From the NCBI GenBank assembly GCA_024275955.1, contig JAJRYD010000050.1:1-46627 (forward strand): DNA of 46,627 nt. The letters are read 5' to 3'. Within the stretch, counting starts at the first letter, position 1, and each line of letters begins with the position of its first letter. The stretch is from Nitrospirota bacterium (GTDB lineage Bacteria; Nitrospinota_A; UBA7883; JACRGQ01). Both the position numbers and the translations under genes were made by a program. This document shows, piece by piece, positions 33,434 to 42,177 of the stretch. The notes under the pieces are model-generated. The model was not told where the DNA came from and made no database searches. It was given only the letters and a program-made list of their open reading frames with translations.

Positions 33434-34743
33434 TGACTAATATTTATAAGAAACTGCCTGTCGTTTTATCGGCAGTTATGTTTGGTCTGTTTTTTACTTC
33501 TGACATCTCGTTCGCCGAAGAGGCTGTTTCCAAAATAGATACCGGCGACACCGCGTGGATGCTTATATCTACCGCCCTTGTGATGATAATGATACCGGGG
33601 CTTGCTTTCTTTTACGGCGGTATGTCCCGCAGTAAGAATGTGCTTAACTCGATAATGATGAGCTTTATAGCTCTTGGAGTTATGAGTATCCAATGGGTCG
33701 TCATCGGCTACAGCCTTGCGTTTGGCACTGGTAACAGCTTTATCGGCGACTTTTCTTTTGCCTTTCTCAACGGGGTAGGGCTGGAGGCTGGTGGGTTCGA
33801 CGGCTCCACCATACCGCATCAGGCGTTCATGGTCTTTCAGATGATGTTTGCCATTATAACCCCGGCACTTATTACAGGAGCTTTTGCCGAAAGGTTTAAA
33901 TTCAGCACATACATCGTATTTATTCTTTTATGGGGAACATTCGTCTACGACCCTCTTTGCCACTGGGTATGGGGCGGAGGCTGGATAGGACAGATGGGAG
34001 CGCTCGATTTTGCCGGCGGTCTTGTTGTTCATATGAGTTCCGGTATTGCCGGCCTTGCCTGTGCGCTGGTTCTTGGCAAACGAAAAGGATACCCAAAGGA
34101 GCCGATGCTCCCGCATAATCTTCCGCTTGTCGTTCTTGGCGCGTCACTGCTATGGCTCGGCTGGTTTGGCTTTAACGCCGGAAGCGCGCTAGCTTCAGGT
34201 GCCGGCGCGACCGGTGCTTTTGTCACCACACAGATAGCGGCAGGTAGCGCGATAATCGGATGGATACTCGCTGAATGGATTCATGGCGGCAAACCGACAA
34301 TGCTCGGCGCCGCTTCTGGCGCGGTGGCGGGGCTGGTTGCCATTACACCTGCCGCAGGTTTTGTTGGGCCTATCGCATCAATCACCATTGGTGGTCTCGC
34401 TGGTGTTATCTGTTATATCGCTGTAGTAGCCAAAGGCAGGTTCGGTTATGACGATTCGCTAGATGCTTTTGGTATTCATGGCATCGGCGGTATGTGGGGC
34501 GCTATCGCCACAGGTATCTTCGCCGTATCGGCGGTTGGCGGGGCAAATGGCCTCTTGGCTGGAAACGCCGGCCAGCTTGTTACGCAGTTGATAAGCATTG
34601 CCGGTACCGCGGCTTATGTTTTCATCGTAACTTTTATAATCCTCAAAGTACTTGACGCTGTTATGGGGCTAAGGGTTACGGAAGAAGAAGAGATGCAAGG
34701 ACTCGATATAGCTCTGCATGGTGAAAGTGGATATACCACTTAA
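33433..34743 (+). CDS. amtB: Ammonium transporter AmtB (first copy)
   Basis: A 436-residue Amt/MEP/Rh channel with signal peptide and about 11 membrane segments. Signature motifs are WMLISTALVMIMIPGLAFFYGG, DFAGGLVVHMSSG, HNLPLVVLGASLLWLGWFGFNAGS (twin-histidine channel first His in VVHM) and FGIHGIGGMWG (second His). It conducts ammonium into the cytoplasm and is a partner of the overlapping P-II gene. Confidence 0.95.
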
Positions 34744-34781
34744 CCGTGTAAGAGGTAACGCTGGACTTTAAGTTTGTTTTA

Positions 34782-34878
34782 ACGACAAGCCCTAACCTTT
34801 TGGTCGTGGGGGGCGAAAGCCCTCTCGGCCATATAAAAACTGAAAAAATAACAGGCTAAAAAAAGATTTCAACCTGTT
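34782..34878 (+). promoter_or_regulatory. Hairpins between the two amtB genes
   Basis: A GAAA-capped stem, GGGGGGC with GCCCTCT (34808-34825, two G-U pairs), is preceded by ACGAC/GTCGT. A second stem, AACAGG (34850-34855) with CCTGTT (34873-34878), lies just ahead of the second amtB ribosome site. No U-run follows, so this is a possible mRNA structure or processing site rather than a classical terminator. Confidence 0.35.
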
Positions 34879-34894
34879 TTAACGGGAGTAATGT

Positions 34895-36202
34895 ATGAAG
34901 AAAGAGTTTCTTTTTTCTCTGTTGGCACTTTTTGCTATAGCTGGACCAGCTTTCTCGGAAGAGATTCCAAGCGCCCCTGACGTACAGATGAATCTTAATT
35001 TTGTCTGGACATTGCTGGCGGCGTTTCTTGTATTTTTTATGCATGCCGGTTTCGCGATGGTGGAGGTAGGTTTTACGCAGGCCAAAAACGCTTCCAATAT
35101 ACTAATGAAGAATTTTATGAACTTTTGCATCGGTTCGCTTTCCTACTGGGCAATCGGCTTTGGAATAATGTTTGGAACGAGCAGTACCGGCTTTTTCGGC
35201 ACGGACGGTTTTTTTCTGAGCGATTTTATTAAAGATGGCGATCCGTGGCTCTATGCTTTCTGGATGTTTCAGGTTGTTTTCGCGGCAACCAGCGCCACGA
35301 TTGTTTCAGGCGCGATGGCGGAGCGGACAAAATTTTTAGGTTATCTTATCTACGCCGCTGTTCTTTGCGCCGTTGTCTATCCGATTTTCGGAAGCTGGGC
35401 ATGGGGAAGCCTTTACCACGGTAATGGCTGGCTAGAAAGCTTCGGGTTTATCGACTTTGCCGGTTCAACGGTTGTCCATAGTGTTGGCGGTTGGGCCGCG
35501 CTTGCAGGCGCGATAGTAGTCGGTGCCCGCCGCGGCAGATATTTGAAAAATGGAAATATAAGGCCTATCCCCGGCCACAACCTTCCTATGGCGGCCTTGG
35601 GGGTTCTCATCCTTTGGTTTGGCTGGTACGGGTTTAACGCCGGCAGTACAACTACCGGCAATTCCGATATAGCTTTGATAGCTGTCAACACGACGCTTGC
35701 CGCCGCCGCTGGCGGTGTTTTTGCACTAATGACTATGTGGGTTCGTACCGGCGTTCCCGATGTCGGCATAAGCCTCAACGGAGCGCTTGCGGGGCTGGTT
35801 GGCATTACCGCAGGTTGCGCTAACCTCACTCCGGTGTTTGCGGTAATTTCCGGTGCTATCGCCGGCGTGCTGGTTGTTTTGTCGGTTTCCTTTTTTGACA
35901 AACTCAAAATAGACGACCCTGTAGGAGCGATTTCTGTCCACGGTGTTTGCGGAGCGTGGGGAACATTGGCGGCAGGCATCTTTAACAGCGCGGAAATGTT
36001 TTCGCTAAAGATTATCGGCGTTCAGCTTCTTGGGATATTTTCATGTTTTATTTTTGTGTTTCCGGTTATGTACCTCGTTTTTAAGGTGATTGATAAGCTC
36101 GTAGGCTTAAGAGTAAGCGAGGAAGATGAATACAACGGGCTTGATTTTAGTGAGCATGGCGCAAACGCATATCCTGATTTCCCGATTTCAACTATTCGTT
36201 AA
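34895..36202 (+). CDS. amtB: Ammonium transporter AmtB (second copy)
   Basis: A 435-residue Amt channel clearly distinct from the first. It has a signal peptide (cleavage near AFSEE), FVWTLLAAFLVFFMHAGFAMVEVG, DFAGSTVVHSVGG, HNLPMAALGVLILWFGWYGFNAGS and ISVHGVCGAWGTLAAG. The channel histidines are kept. Together with copy one it gives a tandem pair. The NrfH-like gene follows 9 bp later, so it appears to belong to the same transcript. Confidence 0.94.
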   Translation: MKKEFLFSLLALFAIAGPAFSEEIPSAPDVQMNLNFVWTLLAAFLVFFMHAGFAMVEVGFTQAKNASNILMKNFMNFCIGSLSYWAIGFGIMFGTSSTGFFGTDGFFLSDFIKDGDPWLYAFWMFQVVFAATSATIVSGAMAERTKFLGYLIYAAVLCAVVYPIFGSWAWGSLYHGNGWLESFGFIDFAGSTVVHSVGGWAALAGAIVVGARRGRYLKNGNIRPIPGHNLPMAALGVLILWFGWYGFNAGSTTTGNSDIALIAVNTTLAAAAGGVFALMTMWVRTGVPDVGISLNGALAGLVGITAGCANLTPVFAVISGAIAGVLVVLSVSFFDKLKIDDPVGAISVHGVCGAWGTLAAGIFNSAEMFSLKIIGVQLLGIFSCFIFVFPVMYLVFKVIDKLVGLRVSEEDEYNGLDFSEHGANAYPDFPISTIR

Positions 36203-36211
36203 GGTTTTAAA

Positions 36212-36751
36212 ATGAAAAAAGGATTTGGCGAAAAGGTATTAAAAAGAGCCGACCGTAAGGTCGTCTTCGTTACTACCTTTGTTACGACAGTGGCGATGAG
36301 CATCATGTATATTTTCGTTACATGGTCGGTAGGTTTTACGTCGTCGGTCGACTTTTGTACGGTGAACTGCCACGAAATGACACCGCAGTATAGGGAGTGG
36401 CAGACTTCATCCCATTACAATAACGACACCGGAGTTGTGGCCGAATGCGCGGACTGCCACCTTCCGCCGTCGTTCATTCCTAAAATGATGGCAAAGACCT
36501 ACTACGGAGTTAGGGACACTCTTGTTCATTATTTTGGCGATCCTGAGAACCTTGACAGAAAAAAAATGGGCGAGTCTGCCGCGGCGAGCATCGTAAACGC
36601 CTCGTGCCAAACCTGCCATAAGAATCTTTTCCCTTCCGGGTTACCCAGAGGAGGCTTTTTGGCGCACCGCAGAATGGAAGGGGAAAAGCAAAAGTGCGTA
36701 TCGTGTCATCGTCACATGGCTCACCAAAACAGAATTTATTTTGATTCTTAA
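36212..36751 (+). CDS. NapC/NrfH-family tetraheme cytochrome c (membrane quinol dehydrogenase)
   Basis: A 179-residue protein with one N-terminal membrane anchor (residues ~17-38) and a periplasmic heme domain. Four heme sites: CTVNCH at 49-54, which is CX3CH and followed by EM as in NrfH heme 1, then CADCH, CQTCH and CVSCH. NapC/NrfH proteins pass electrons from membrane quinol to a periplasmic reductase. It lies 27 bp before an octaheme cytochrome, the same pairing as NrfH-NrfA or NrfH/CycX-HAO, and it is the likely electron donor or acceptor for it. Confidence 0.85.
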   Translation: MKKGFGEKVLKRADRKVVFVTTFVTTVAMSIMYIFVTWSVGFTSSVDFCTVNCHEMTPQYREWQTSSHYNNDTGVVAECADCHLPPSFIPKMMAKTYYGVRDTLVHYFGDPENLDRKKMGESAAASIVNASCQTCHKNLFPSGLPRGGFLAHRRMEGEKQKCVSCHRHMAHQNRIYFDS

Positions 36752-36777
36752 ATATTGAGAGGAAAAGAGAGTTTGAT

Positions 36778-38007
36778 ATGTTTTTAAAGAAACTGACTAT
36801 TATCTTAACCGTTTTTATGGTTTTTCTGGGGTCGGCGGCGGAAGCGAAAGCCGGCTCCGTTCGCTCTAAAGAGCTTAAAATTGCCGAAAAGTGCGTCTCG
36901 TGCCATGAAAAAGAATCTCCCGGTATTGTGAACGACTGGAAGTCGAGCCAGCATGCCCGCGGAAGAGTTACCTGTTACGATTGCCACAAGGCGGAAAAGA
37001 CCGACATAGACGTGCAACAGCACGAAGGGGCGTTGATTTCGGTTATTGTCAGTCCTAGAGACTGCTCCAGATGCCACTCCAAAGAGGTGAGGGAGTTTAA
37101 TGAGAGCCATCATTCAAAGGCAACAACCTTTTTAAGCGGCAAAACACCTGAAGGCAGGATTATGGACAACGTCCTCGGTTATGAAGTGCAAGGCAAAGAG
37201 TCCGCTATAGTTGGGTGTGAAAAGTGTCATGGGTCCAAGATTGAGCTTGGGAAAAACGGAACCTTGACAGCGGAAACATGGCCCAACCAGGGAATTGGCC
37301 GAATAAACCCCGATGGAAGCGCTGGTTCCTGCACCGCTTGTCATTCTCGGCACAAATTTTCTATTGCCGAGGCGCGTAAACCGGAAACCTGCGGTACATG
37401 CCATATAGGGCCGGACCATCCGCACATCGAAATTTATATGGAATCGAAACATGGGGTTATCTATGCTAACGAGAAAGAGACATGGAACTGGGATATAGCT
37501 GGTAGCAACTGGGATACTCAATACTACCGCGCCCCCACATGCGCCACCTGCCATATGTCCGGTATAGGCAATGTGGAGTCTACCCACAATGTAAGCTCGA
37601 GGCTTTCATGGAAACTGGCATCGCCAAGAAGCGAACCGAGGAAGAACTGGAGAGAGAAAAGGGAGACTATGCAAAAGGTCTGTAGAAACTGTCACTCTAC
37701 AAACTGGGTAAAAGGTTTTTATCAGCAGGGAGACAATGCTATAAAACTTTATAACGAGAAATTCTATGACCCGATTAAAGCTTTGATGGACGGTTTGTAC
37801 CTTGACGGCCTGCTTACGGAAAAGAAGTTTGACGAGGAGCTTGAGTTTAAGTTTTTTGAATATTGGCATCACGAAGGCCGCAGAGCGAGAGCCGGAGTTT
37901 TTATGATGGGAGCAGACTACGCCCAGTGGCACGGGTTCTATGAGCTTGCCCGCAATAAGCTTGAAATAGAGAGGCTTATCAAGGAGAAGAGGGAAGGAAA
38001 GCATTAA
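36778..38007 (+). CDS. hao: Octaheme cytochrome c, hydroxylamine oxidoreductase (HAO) family
   Basis: A 409-residue protein with a signal peptide (cleavage after AKA, residue ~25). I count eight CXXCH sites: CVSCH (39), CYDCH, CSRCH, CEKCH, CTACH, CGTCH, CATCH and CRNCH. HAO-family marks are ESKHGVIY, the C-terminal WHHEGRRARAGVFMMGADYAQWHGFYE, and the long helical end. The family includes HAO, hydrazine dehydrogenase and the reductive epsilon-proteobacterial HAO that makes hydroxylamine or ammonium from nitrite. Whether the cross-linking tyrosine is kept (Tyr381 in DYAQWHG is one candidate) I cannot decide without alignment. No cytochrome c554 or ammonia monooxygenase gene is near, and pairing with a NrfH-like donor favours a reductive role. 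Confidence 0.85.
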   Translation: MFLKKLTIILTVFMVFLGSAAEAKAGSVRSKELKIAEKCVSCHEKESPGIVNDWKSSQHARGRVTCYDCHKAEKTDIDVQQHEGALISVIVSPRDCSRCHSKEVREFNESHHSKATTFLSGKTPEGRIMDNVLGYEVQGKESAIVGCEKCHGSKIELGKNGTLTAETWPNQGIGRINPDGSAGSCTACHSRHKFSIAEARKPETCGTCHIGPDHPHIEIYMESKHGVIYANEKETWNWDIAGSNWDTQYYRAPTCATCHMSGIGNVESTHNVSSRLSWKLASPRSEPRKNWREKRETMQKVCRNCHSTNWVKGFYQQGDNAIKLYNEKFYDPIKALMDGLYLDGLLTEKKFDEELEFKFFEYWHHEGRRARAGVFMMGADYAQWHGFYELARNKLEIERLIKEKREGKH

Positions 38008-38196
38008 AGCCTGTTATTGAATAAGGAGGCTGACTGCTGGGAAAAAAGTTAGGGATTATAACCGAGCTATTGTGGTAAACTTTGCACGGAATTTAAGGGG
38101 GGTAATCTCAGGTTTAACCGGCGGCGATTTTATCATTCGCGGTTGATTTGGGGATTAGCGTATCGCTTTTCGATTTTTTTTGGAGGACTTTGGTAA

Positions 38197-39615
38197 ATGA
38201 GTATGACCGCGAAAGATGTAGTTAAGTTTATAAAAGACAACGACGTGAAATCTGTTGATTTCAAGTTCATGGACTTTCCCGGGCTGTGGCAACATACCAC
38301 TTTTCCGTCGCGCGAAATTGACGAAGCTGTATTCGAGGAAGGGCAGGGCTTTGACGGTTCTTCCATAAGAGGATGGCAACCTATACATGCCTCCGATATG
38401 CTTCTTATCCCCGATTCTTCGACGATGGTTATCGACCCGTTTTACGACAGGAAAACAATTAGCCTTGTGTGCAACATAGTTGACCCGATTACCCGCGAAG
38501 GCTATAGCCGCGACCCACGCTACATCGCCCAGAAAGCGGAAGCATACCTTAAATCGACAGGTATCGGCGACACTATATACTTCGGTCCTGAGGCGGAGTT
38601 TTTTATTTTTGACGATGTGCGCTACAGCACGAAGCCAGGACATTCGTTCTTCCATGTTGATTCGGTAGAAGCGCAGTGGAACACAGGCCGTGAAGAAAAC
38701 CCTAACCTCGGCTACAAACCTAGATACAAGGAAGGCTACTTTCCCGTTCCGCCGACCGATTCCTACGCCAACCTTAGAAACGAAATGGTAGGTGTGATGG
38801 AAGATTGCGGGCTTCATGTCGAATGCCAGCACCACGAGGTAGCTACTGCAGGACAGGCCGAAATTGATATGCGGTTCGGCTCCCTTGTGAAGATGGCGGA
38901 CGACCTGAACCTCTTTAAATATATAATCAAGAACGTAGCCCGCAGAAACGGCAAAACAGCTACCTTTATGCCAAAACCTGTTTTGGACGATAACGGTTCC
39001 GGCATGCACTGCCACCAATCTATATGGAAAGACGGCAAACCGCTTTTTGCCGGAAGCGGATACGGCGGCATGAGCGAGACAGCTCTCCACTATATAGGAG
39101 GTCTGCTTAAGCACGCGCGCGCTATTGCGGCACTTGTCGCTCCAACGACGAACTCTTACAAGAGGCTGGTGCCAGGCTTTGAGGCTCCTGTTAACTTGGC
39201 ATACTCCAGCAGAAACAGGTCTGCCGCTATCCGTCTGCCGATGTACTCCGCAAGCCCAAAAGCAAAGAGGATAGAGCTAAGGTTCCCAGATCCTTCATGC
39301 AATCCTTACATAGCATTTGCCGCAATGGCGATGGCCGGTATGGATGGAATCCAGAACAAGATTGACCCCGGTGAGCCGCTCGATAAGGATATTTACGGCC
39401 TTTCGCCGGAGGAGCTTAGCGAGATACCGTCTCTTCCAAGCTCACTTGACGAAGCTCTTGCCGCTCTTGAAGAAGATCACGAGTTTCTCCTCAAAGGTGA
39501 TGTATTTACCGAAGATGTTATCGAGACATGGATCGAGTACAAGCGGGAAAACGAAATTGACAAGGTAAACAAAGCTCCACACCCTGTCGAGTTTGAACTT
39601 TACTACGATATCTAG
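38197..39615 (+). CDS. glnA: Glutamine synthetase type I
   Basis: A 472-residue GSI-beta type enzyme. Motifs: [18 protein letters not shown]-like block ([20 protein letters not shown]), an ATP-binding [13 protein letters not shown], and the adenylylation tyrosine in DKDIYGL (about residue 400). It makes glutamine from glutamate, ammonia and ATP, and is probably shut by adenylylation of that tyrosine through GlnE and P-II. A good GGAGGA ribosome site precedes the ATG. It is 189 bp past the octaheme cytochrome. I did not find a sigma-54 promoter with correct spacing in that gap. Confidence 0.96.
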   Translation: MSMTAKDVVKFIKDNDVKSVDFKFMDFPGLWQHTTFPSREIDEAVFEEGQGFDGSSIRGWQPIHASDMLLIPDSSTMVIDPFYDRKTISLVCNIVDPITREGYSRDPRYIAQKAEAYLKSTGIGDTIYFGPEAEFFIFDDVRYSTKPGHSFFHVDSVEAQWNTGREENPNLGYKPRYKEGYFPVPPTDSYANLRNEMVGVMEDCGLHVECQHHEVATAGQAEIDMRFGSLVKMADDLNLFKYIIKNVARRNGKTATFMPKPVLDDNGSGMHCHQSIWKDGKPLFAGSGYGGMSETALHYIGGLLKHARAIAALVAPTTNSYKRLVPGFEAPVNLAYSSRNRSAAIRLPMYSASPKAKRIELRFPDPSCNPYIAFAAMAMAGMDGIQNKIDPGEPLDKDIYGLSPEELSEIPSLPSSLDEALAALEEDHEFLLKGDVFTEDVIETWIEYKRENEIDKVNKAPHPVEFELYYDI

Positions 39616-39959
39616 TTTTTTTTGTTCCCCGGGTTTAAATATCCGGGGAGCAGATATCTATTCTGGGCGGTCTGTCGGTTTGAATTGCCGGTCTGCTCTA
39701 GTGTCGTCACGAGAAGCAAGCGCGGTTGACGGCGTATTCTTTGGTTTTGCCGATTGCCAGAGTGCGCTTACGCCACTTCGCGAAGCGGAAGGGGCTGTTT
39801 ACCGCTAAGTGCGGGACGGAGCGGTTATCCCTAGGGACACCACTCCTTCAGTCCCCTCCTTTGAGAAAGTAGGGAAAGCCGCTGGAATACAAACTGACAC
39901 ACTACGCTATTCTTACAGCCGTTCATTGCTTGTCTGATATTTGATATAGTGAGAGGATA
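39616..39959. other. Gene-free region with hairpin and degenerate repeats
   Basis: CCCCGG (39627-39632) with CCGGGG (39643-39648) form a stem whose T-run lies on its upstream side, so it is not a standard terminator for glnA. Further on, CTTCGCGAAG-type and CCCTCCTTTGAG-type segments resemble those near 11240-11300 and may be dispersed repeats. No coding sequence is supported. Confidence 0.35.
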
Positions 39960-40706
39960 ATGACGCAAAAAATAAAACTGCTAAAACTGATTTTCCTCCT
40001 GCCGATGTTCATAATTGCATGCTCCGGTAATGTTTCTCAAAATCAGAATATCGACAAGATTCTTGAGGATAACCCCGAAATTGTTATCGAAGCGTTGAGG
40101 AAGAATAAAGGAGAGTTGCTCAAAATAATCGAGGAGGCGATAAAAGCAAAAGAGATGGCGGCATTCCTTGATAATCCTATGGTTCCTGTCTTGGAGAAAG
40201 GACGACCGGTTCGCGGTAATATAGATGCCGAGGTAACGATTGTCGATTACTCCGACTTTGAATGCCCGTTTTGCTCTAAAGTAGCCAAAACACTTGATGC
40301 CGTTATGGATAAGTATGGCGATAAGGTGCGAATTTTTTACAAGCATAACCCTCTTAGTTTTCACAAGAATGCTATGCCGGCGGCAATCTACTTTGAAGCT
40401 ATAGCAAAACAGAGTACTGAAAAGGGGTGGAAATTTCACGATATTATATTCGAAAACCAGGGAATGCTGAATGGCGGAAAGACGGCGTTGAAAGAAGCGG
40501 CTTCAAACCTTGGTATTGATATGGCGAGGCTTGAAGTAGATATTGAAAGTGCCGAAATAAGAGAAAGAATATCGAGAGATATGGAAGAGGCAAAGAGGTT
40601 TGGGTTTACCGGCACTCCTTCCTTTTTGATAAATGGCATTCCGCTTAAAGGTGCATATCCTAAAGAAAAGTTTTTTGAAATTATAGATACAATTTTATCT
40701 ATGTAG
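39960..40706 (+). CDS. DsbA-like thioredoxin-fold lipoprotein
   Basis: A 248-residue protein with an N-terminal hydrophobic stretch and a lipobox ending IIAC (Cys21), so it is probably a lipoprotein. The thioredoxin fold has a CPFC active site (after YSDFE) and the cis-proline GTPSF. Family members make or shuffle disulfides in the periplasm. Here it may serve maturation of the many cytochromes nearby. The N-terminal ~60 residues form an acidic helical extension. Confidence 0.87.
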   Translation: MTQKIKLLKLIFLLPMFIIACSGNVSQNQNIDKILEDNPEIVIEALRKNKGELLKIIEEAIKAKEMAAFLDNPMVPVLEKGRPVRGNIDAEVTIVDYSDFECPFCSKVAKTLDAVMDKYGDKVRIFYKHNPLSFHKNAMPAAIYFEAIAKQSTEKGWKFHDIIFENQGMLNGGKTALKEAASNLGIDMARLEVDIESAEIRERISRDMEEAKRFGFTGTPSFLINGIPLKGAYPKEKFFEIIDTILSM

Positions 40707-40733
40707 TTGCTTTGCATGGTATAAGAATTTTCT

Positions 40734-40761
40734 TTGACTCGTTCTTTTATAATGCTAGAAT
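40734..40761 (+). promoter_or_regulatory. Putative promoter ahead of the CI-type regulator
   Basis: TTGACT (40734-40739), 16 bp, TAGAAT (40756-40761). A perfect GCACTAT/ATAGTGC hairpin (40786-40801) and a longer imperfect stem (TCAAG...CTTGA, ~40831-40856) follow. The rest of the 40707-41067 gap is AT-rich with no gene seen. Confidence 0.4.
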
Positions 40762-41067
40762 GTAGTTGGTAAGAAAGATACGACCGCACTATGGATAGTG
40801 CCTAGCTATTATTGCTTAATCTTTGCTCATCAAGTGGTTTTACAGATTGCTTGAGGTGATGCCTGCTTCTTCCGCGGTCTATCAGTTTTTTACCGCTAGA
40901 GGTATTGCAAGAGCAAAATATTTATTCTAAATAATATACGCATACCTCCTATTGAATTTTGGTGCGTACTACAGTAGATTACTCCAGCAGTGGGGTTACT
41001 TTGTAGGTACTAGTACTTACAGTATTTTTATATTGGTATTTATAATATCTTTATCTAGGAGAGAAAG

Positions 41068-41448
41068 ATGGCGCAGACGTTCAAAGACAGGCTCAAGATC
41101 CTTATGCACACCGATCGGCCTTATACATGGTCCAAAAAAGTTGGAATAGAAAAAGGGCTGTTTCAGTATTATTGGCAGAAAGGCAAAATTCCTACATACG
41201 AAAACCTGATGAAGATACAGAGGTATAGCGGGTGTTCCCTAGATTGGCTTCTTACAGGAAAAAGTGTCGCTTTTGATAAAATCGAGAAGCTTCCGATGGT
41301 AAGCGAAAGAAACCCAAAGTATGGGGCCAGAAACCTCCGCCTTGCTACCGCCATTGCTAAGCTAAAGGATGCTTACTCCAAAAAAGGCGACAAGGATATA
41401 GAGGTGTTTGAATATATGCTTGACGCGATTCTTGCCAAAAAGGGCTGA
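41068..41448 (+). CDS. Phage CI-type helix-turn-helix protein
   Basis: A 126-residue protein whose N-terminal ~65 residues (MAQTFKDRLKILMHT...YSGCSLDWLLTGKS) match the CI-repressor helix-turn-helix domain, known from phage and bacterial regulators. The C-terminal part is short and helical, without a LexA-like protease domain, so it is not a full CI repressor. AGGAG precedes the ATG. Target unknown. No other phage gene is adjacent. Confidence 0.72.
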   Translation: MAQTFKDRLKILMHTDRPYTWSKKVGIEKGLFQYYWQKGKIPTYENLMKIQRYSGCSLDWLLTGKSVAFDKIEKLPMVSERNPKYGARNLRLATAIAKLKDAYSKKGDKDIEVFEYMLDAILAKKG

Positions 41449-41637
41449 CTGTATTTGATTATTCAGTCAAAAGTTTCAGACAGCCGTAGTATCTTCGCTC
41501 TATGAGTGTGGCGATAGCATACTGTTTTATATGCTTTTAGAGCATTTTATACCTCGTTTCGCAACGTGTTGTTTTTGTTTCTCTTATCAGATTGGTGTAG
41601 TAAATCAATCCGATATGTTGTAGTATAGGTCGGATAA

Positions 41638-42177
41638 ATGGTTGCCAAGAAGATTGTAAAAATTGAACTTTCGAACCCGAGATTTGTGCGTTCAGAAATG
41701 CGTGATCATGCTTCGGAGTTTATTCATTACGCGAAGTATGCCGGATACACCCTTGATGGGTTTAATAAGCATATAGTGAGTGCTAAGCTGTTTCCTCTCA
41801 AGCCTGAAATAGCGGAAAGAAACCACCGGCTTGTTGTTGAAACGACCCTAGCAAATGCAAGAGTTATTTTTCAGATAACCCAAATCTACCCCTCTTTTAA
41901 AAATTGGACTATCAAGTCTCTGACACCGGGTGTTGAGGTAACACTGCCGCAGAGAAAAACTCCGGCCGTCGCGAAACCGTCGAGTACCAAGACAGGCAAG
42001 GCAAAGAAATCTGCGGCTAAGGCGGTTACAAAGAAAAAGACCAAAGCAAAAAGAACTGCAACTAAGGCAGTTGCAAATAAAAAAATCAAAGCGAAAAAAA
42101 CTGCAACAAAGACAGTTGCTAAAAAGAAGACTAAAGCAGTGGCAAAGAAAAAGGCTAAAGCGAAGAAAAAATCTTAA
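41638..42177 (+). CDS. Protein with histone H1-like lysine/alanine-rich tail
   Basis: A 179-residue protein in two parts. Residues 1-~100 form an unrecognised mixed domain beginning MVAKKIVKIELSNPRFV. Residues ~115-179 are a tail of Lys, Ala and Thr with about three near-repeats of 15 residues (KAVTKKKTKAKRTAT-like, period 45 bp). Such tails resemble eukaryotic H1 and bacterial HctB-type histone-like proteins and would bind DNA or RNA non-specifically. Its stop overlaps the stop of the convergent DHH gene. Confidence 0.7.
   Translation: MVAKKIVKIELSNPRFVRSEMRDHASEFIHYAKYAGYTLDGFNKHIVSAKLFPLKPEIAERNHRLVVETTLANARVIFQITQIYPSFKNWTIKSLTPGVEVTLPQRKTPAVAKPSSTKTGKAKKSAAKAVTKKKTKAKRTATKAVANKKIKAKKTATKTVAKKKTKAVAKKKAKAKKKS

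Noticed and set aside
38008-38196. Sigma-54 promoter before glnA
   Set aside because: A GG and a GC pair exist (GTGGTAAACTTTGCAC), but the spacing is 8 bp between GG and GC instead of 10.
38155-39114. A 319-codon open frame on the minus strand inside glnA
   Set aside because: It is a shadow of glnA: the plus-strand frame shows full glutamine synthetase motifs, and the reverse translation has no recognisable domain.
39627-39648. Standard intrinsic terminator after glnA
   Set aside because: The CCCCGG/CCGGGG stem is real, but the T-run is upstream of the stem rather than after it.
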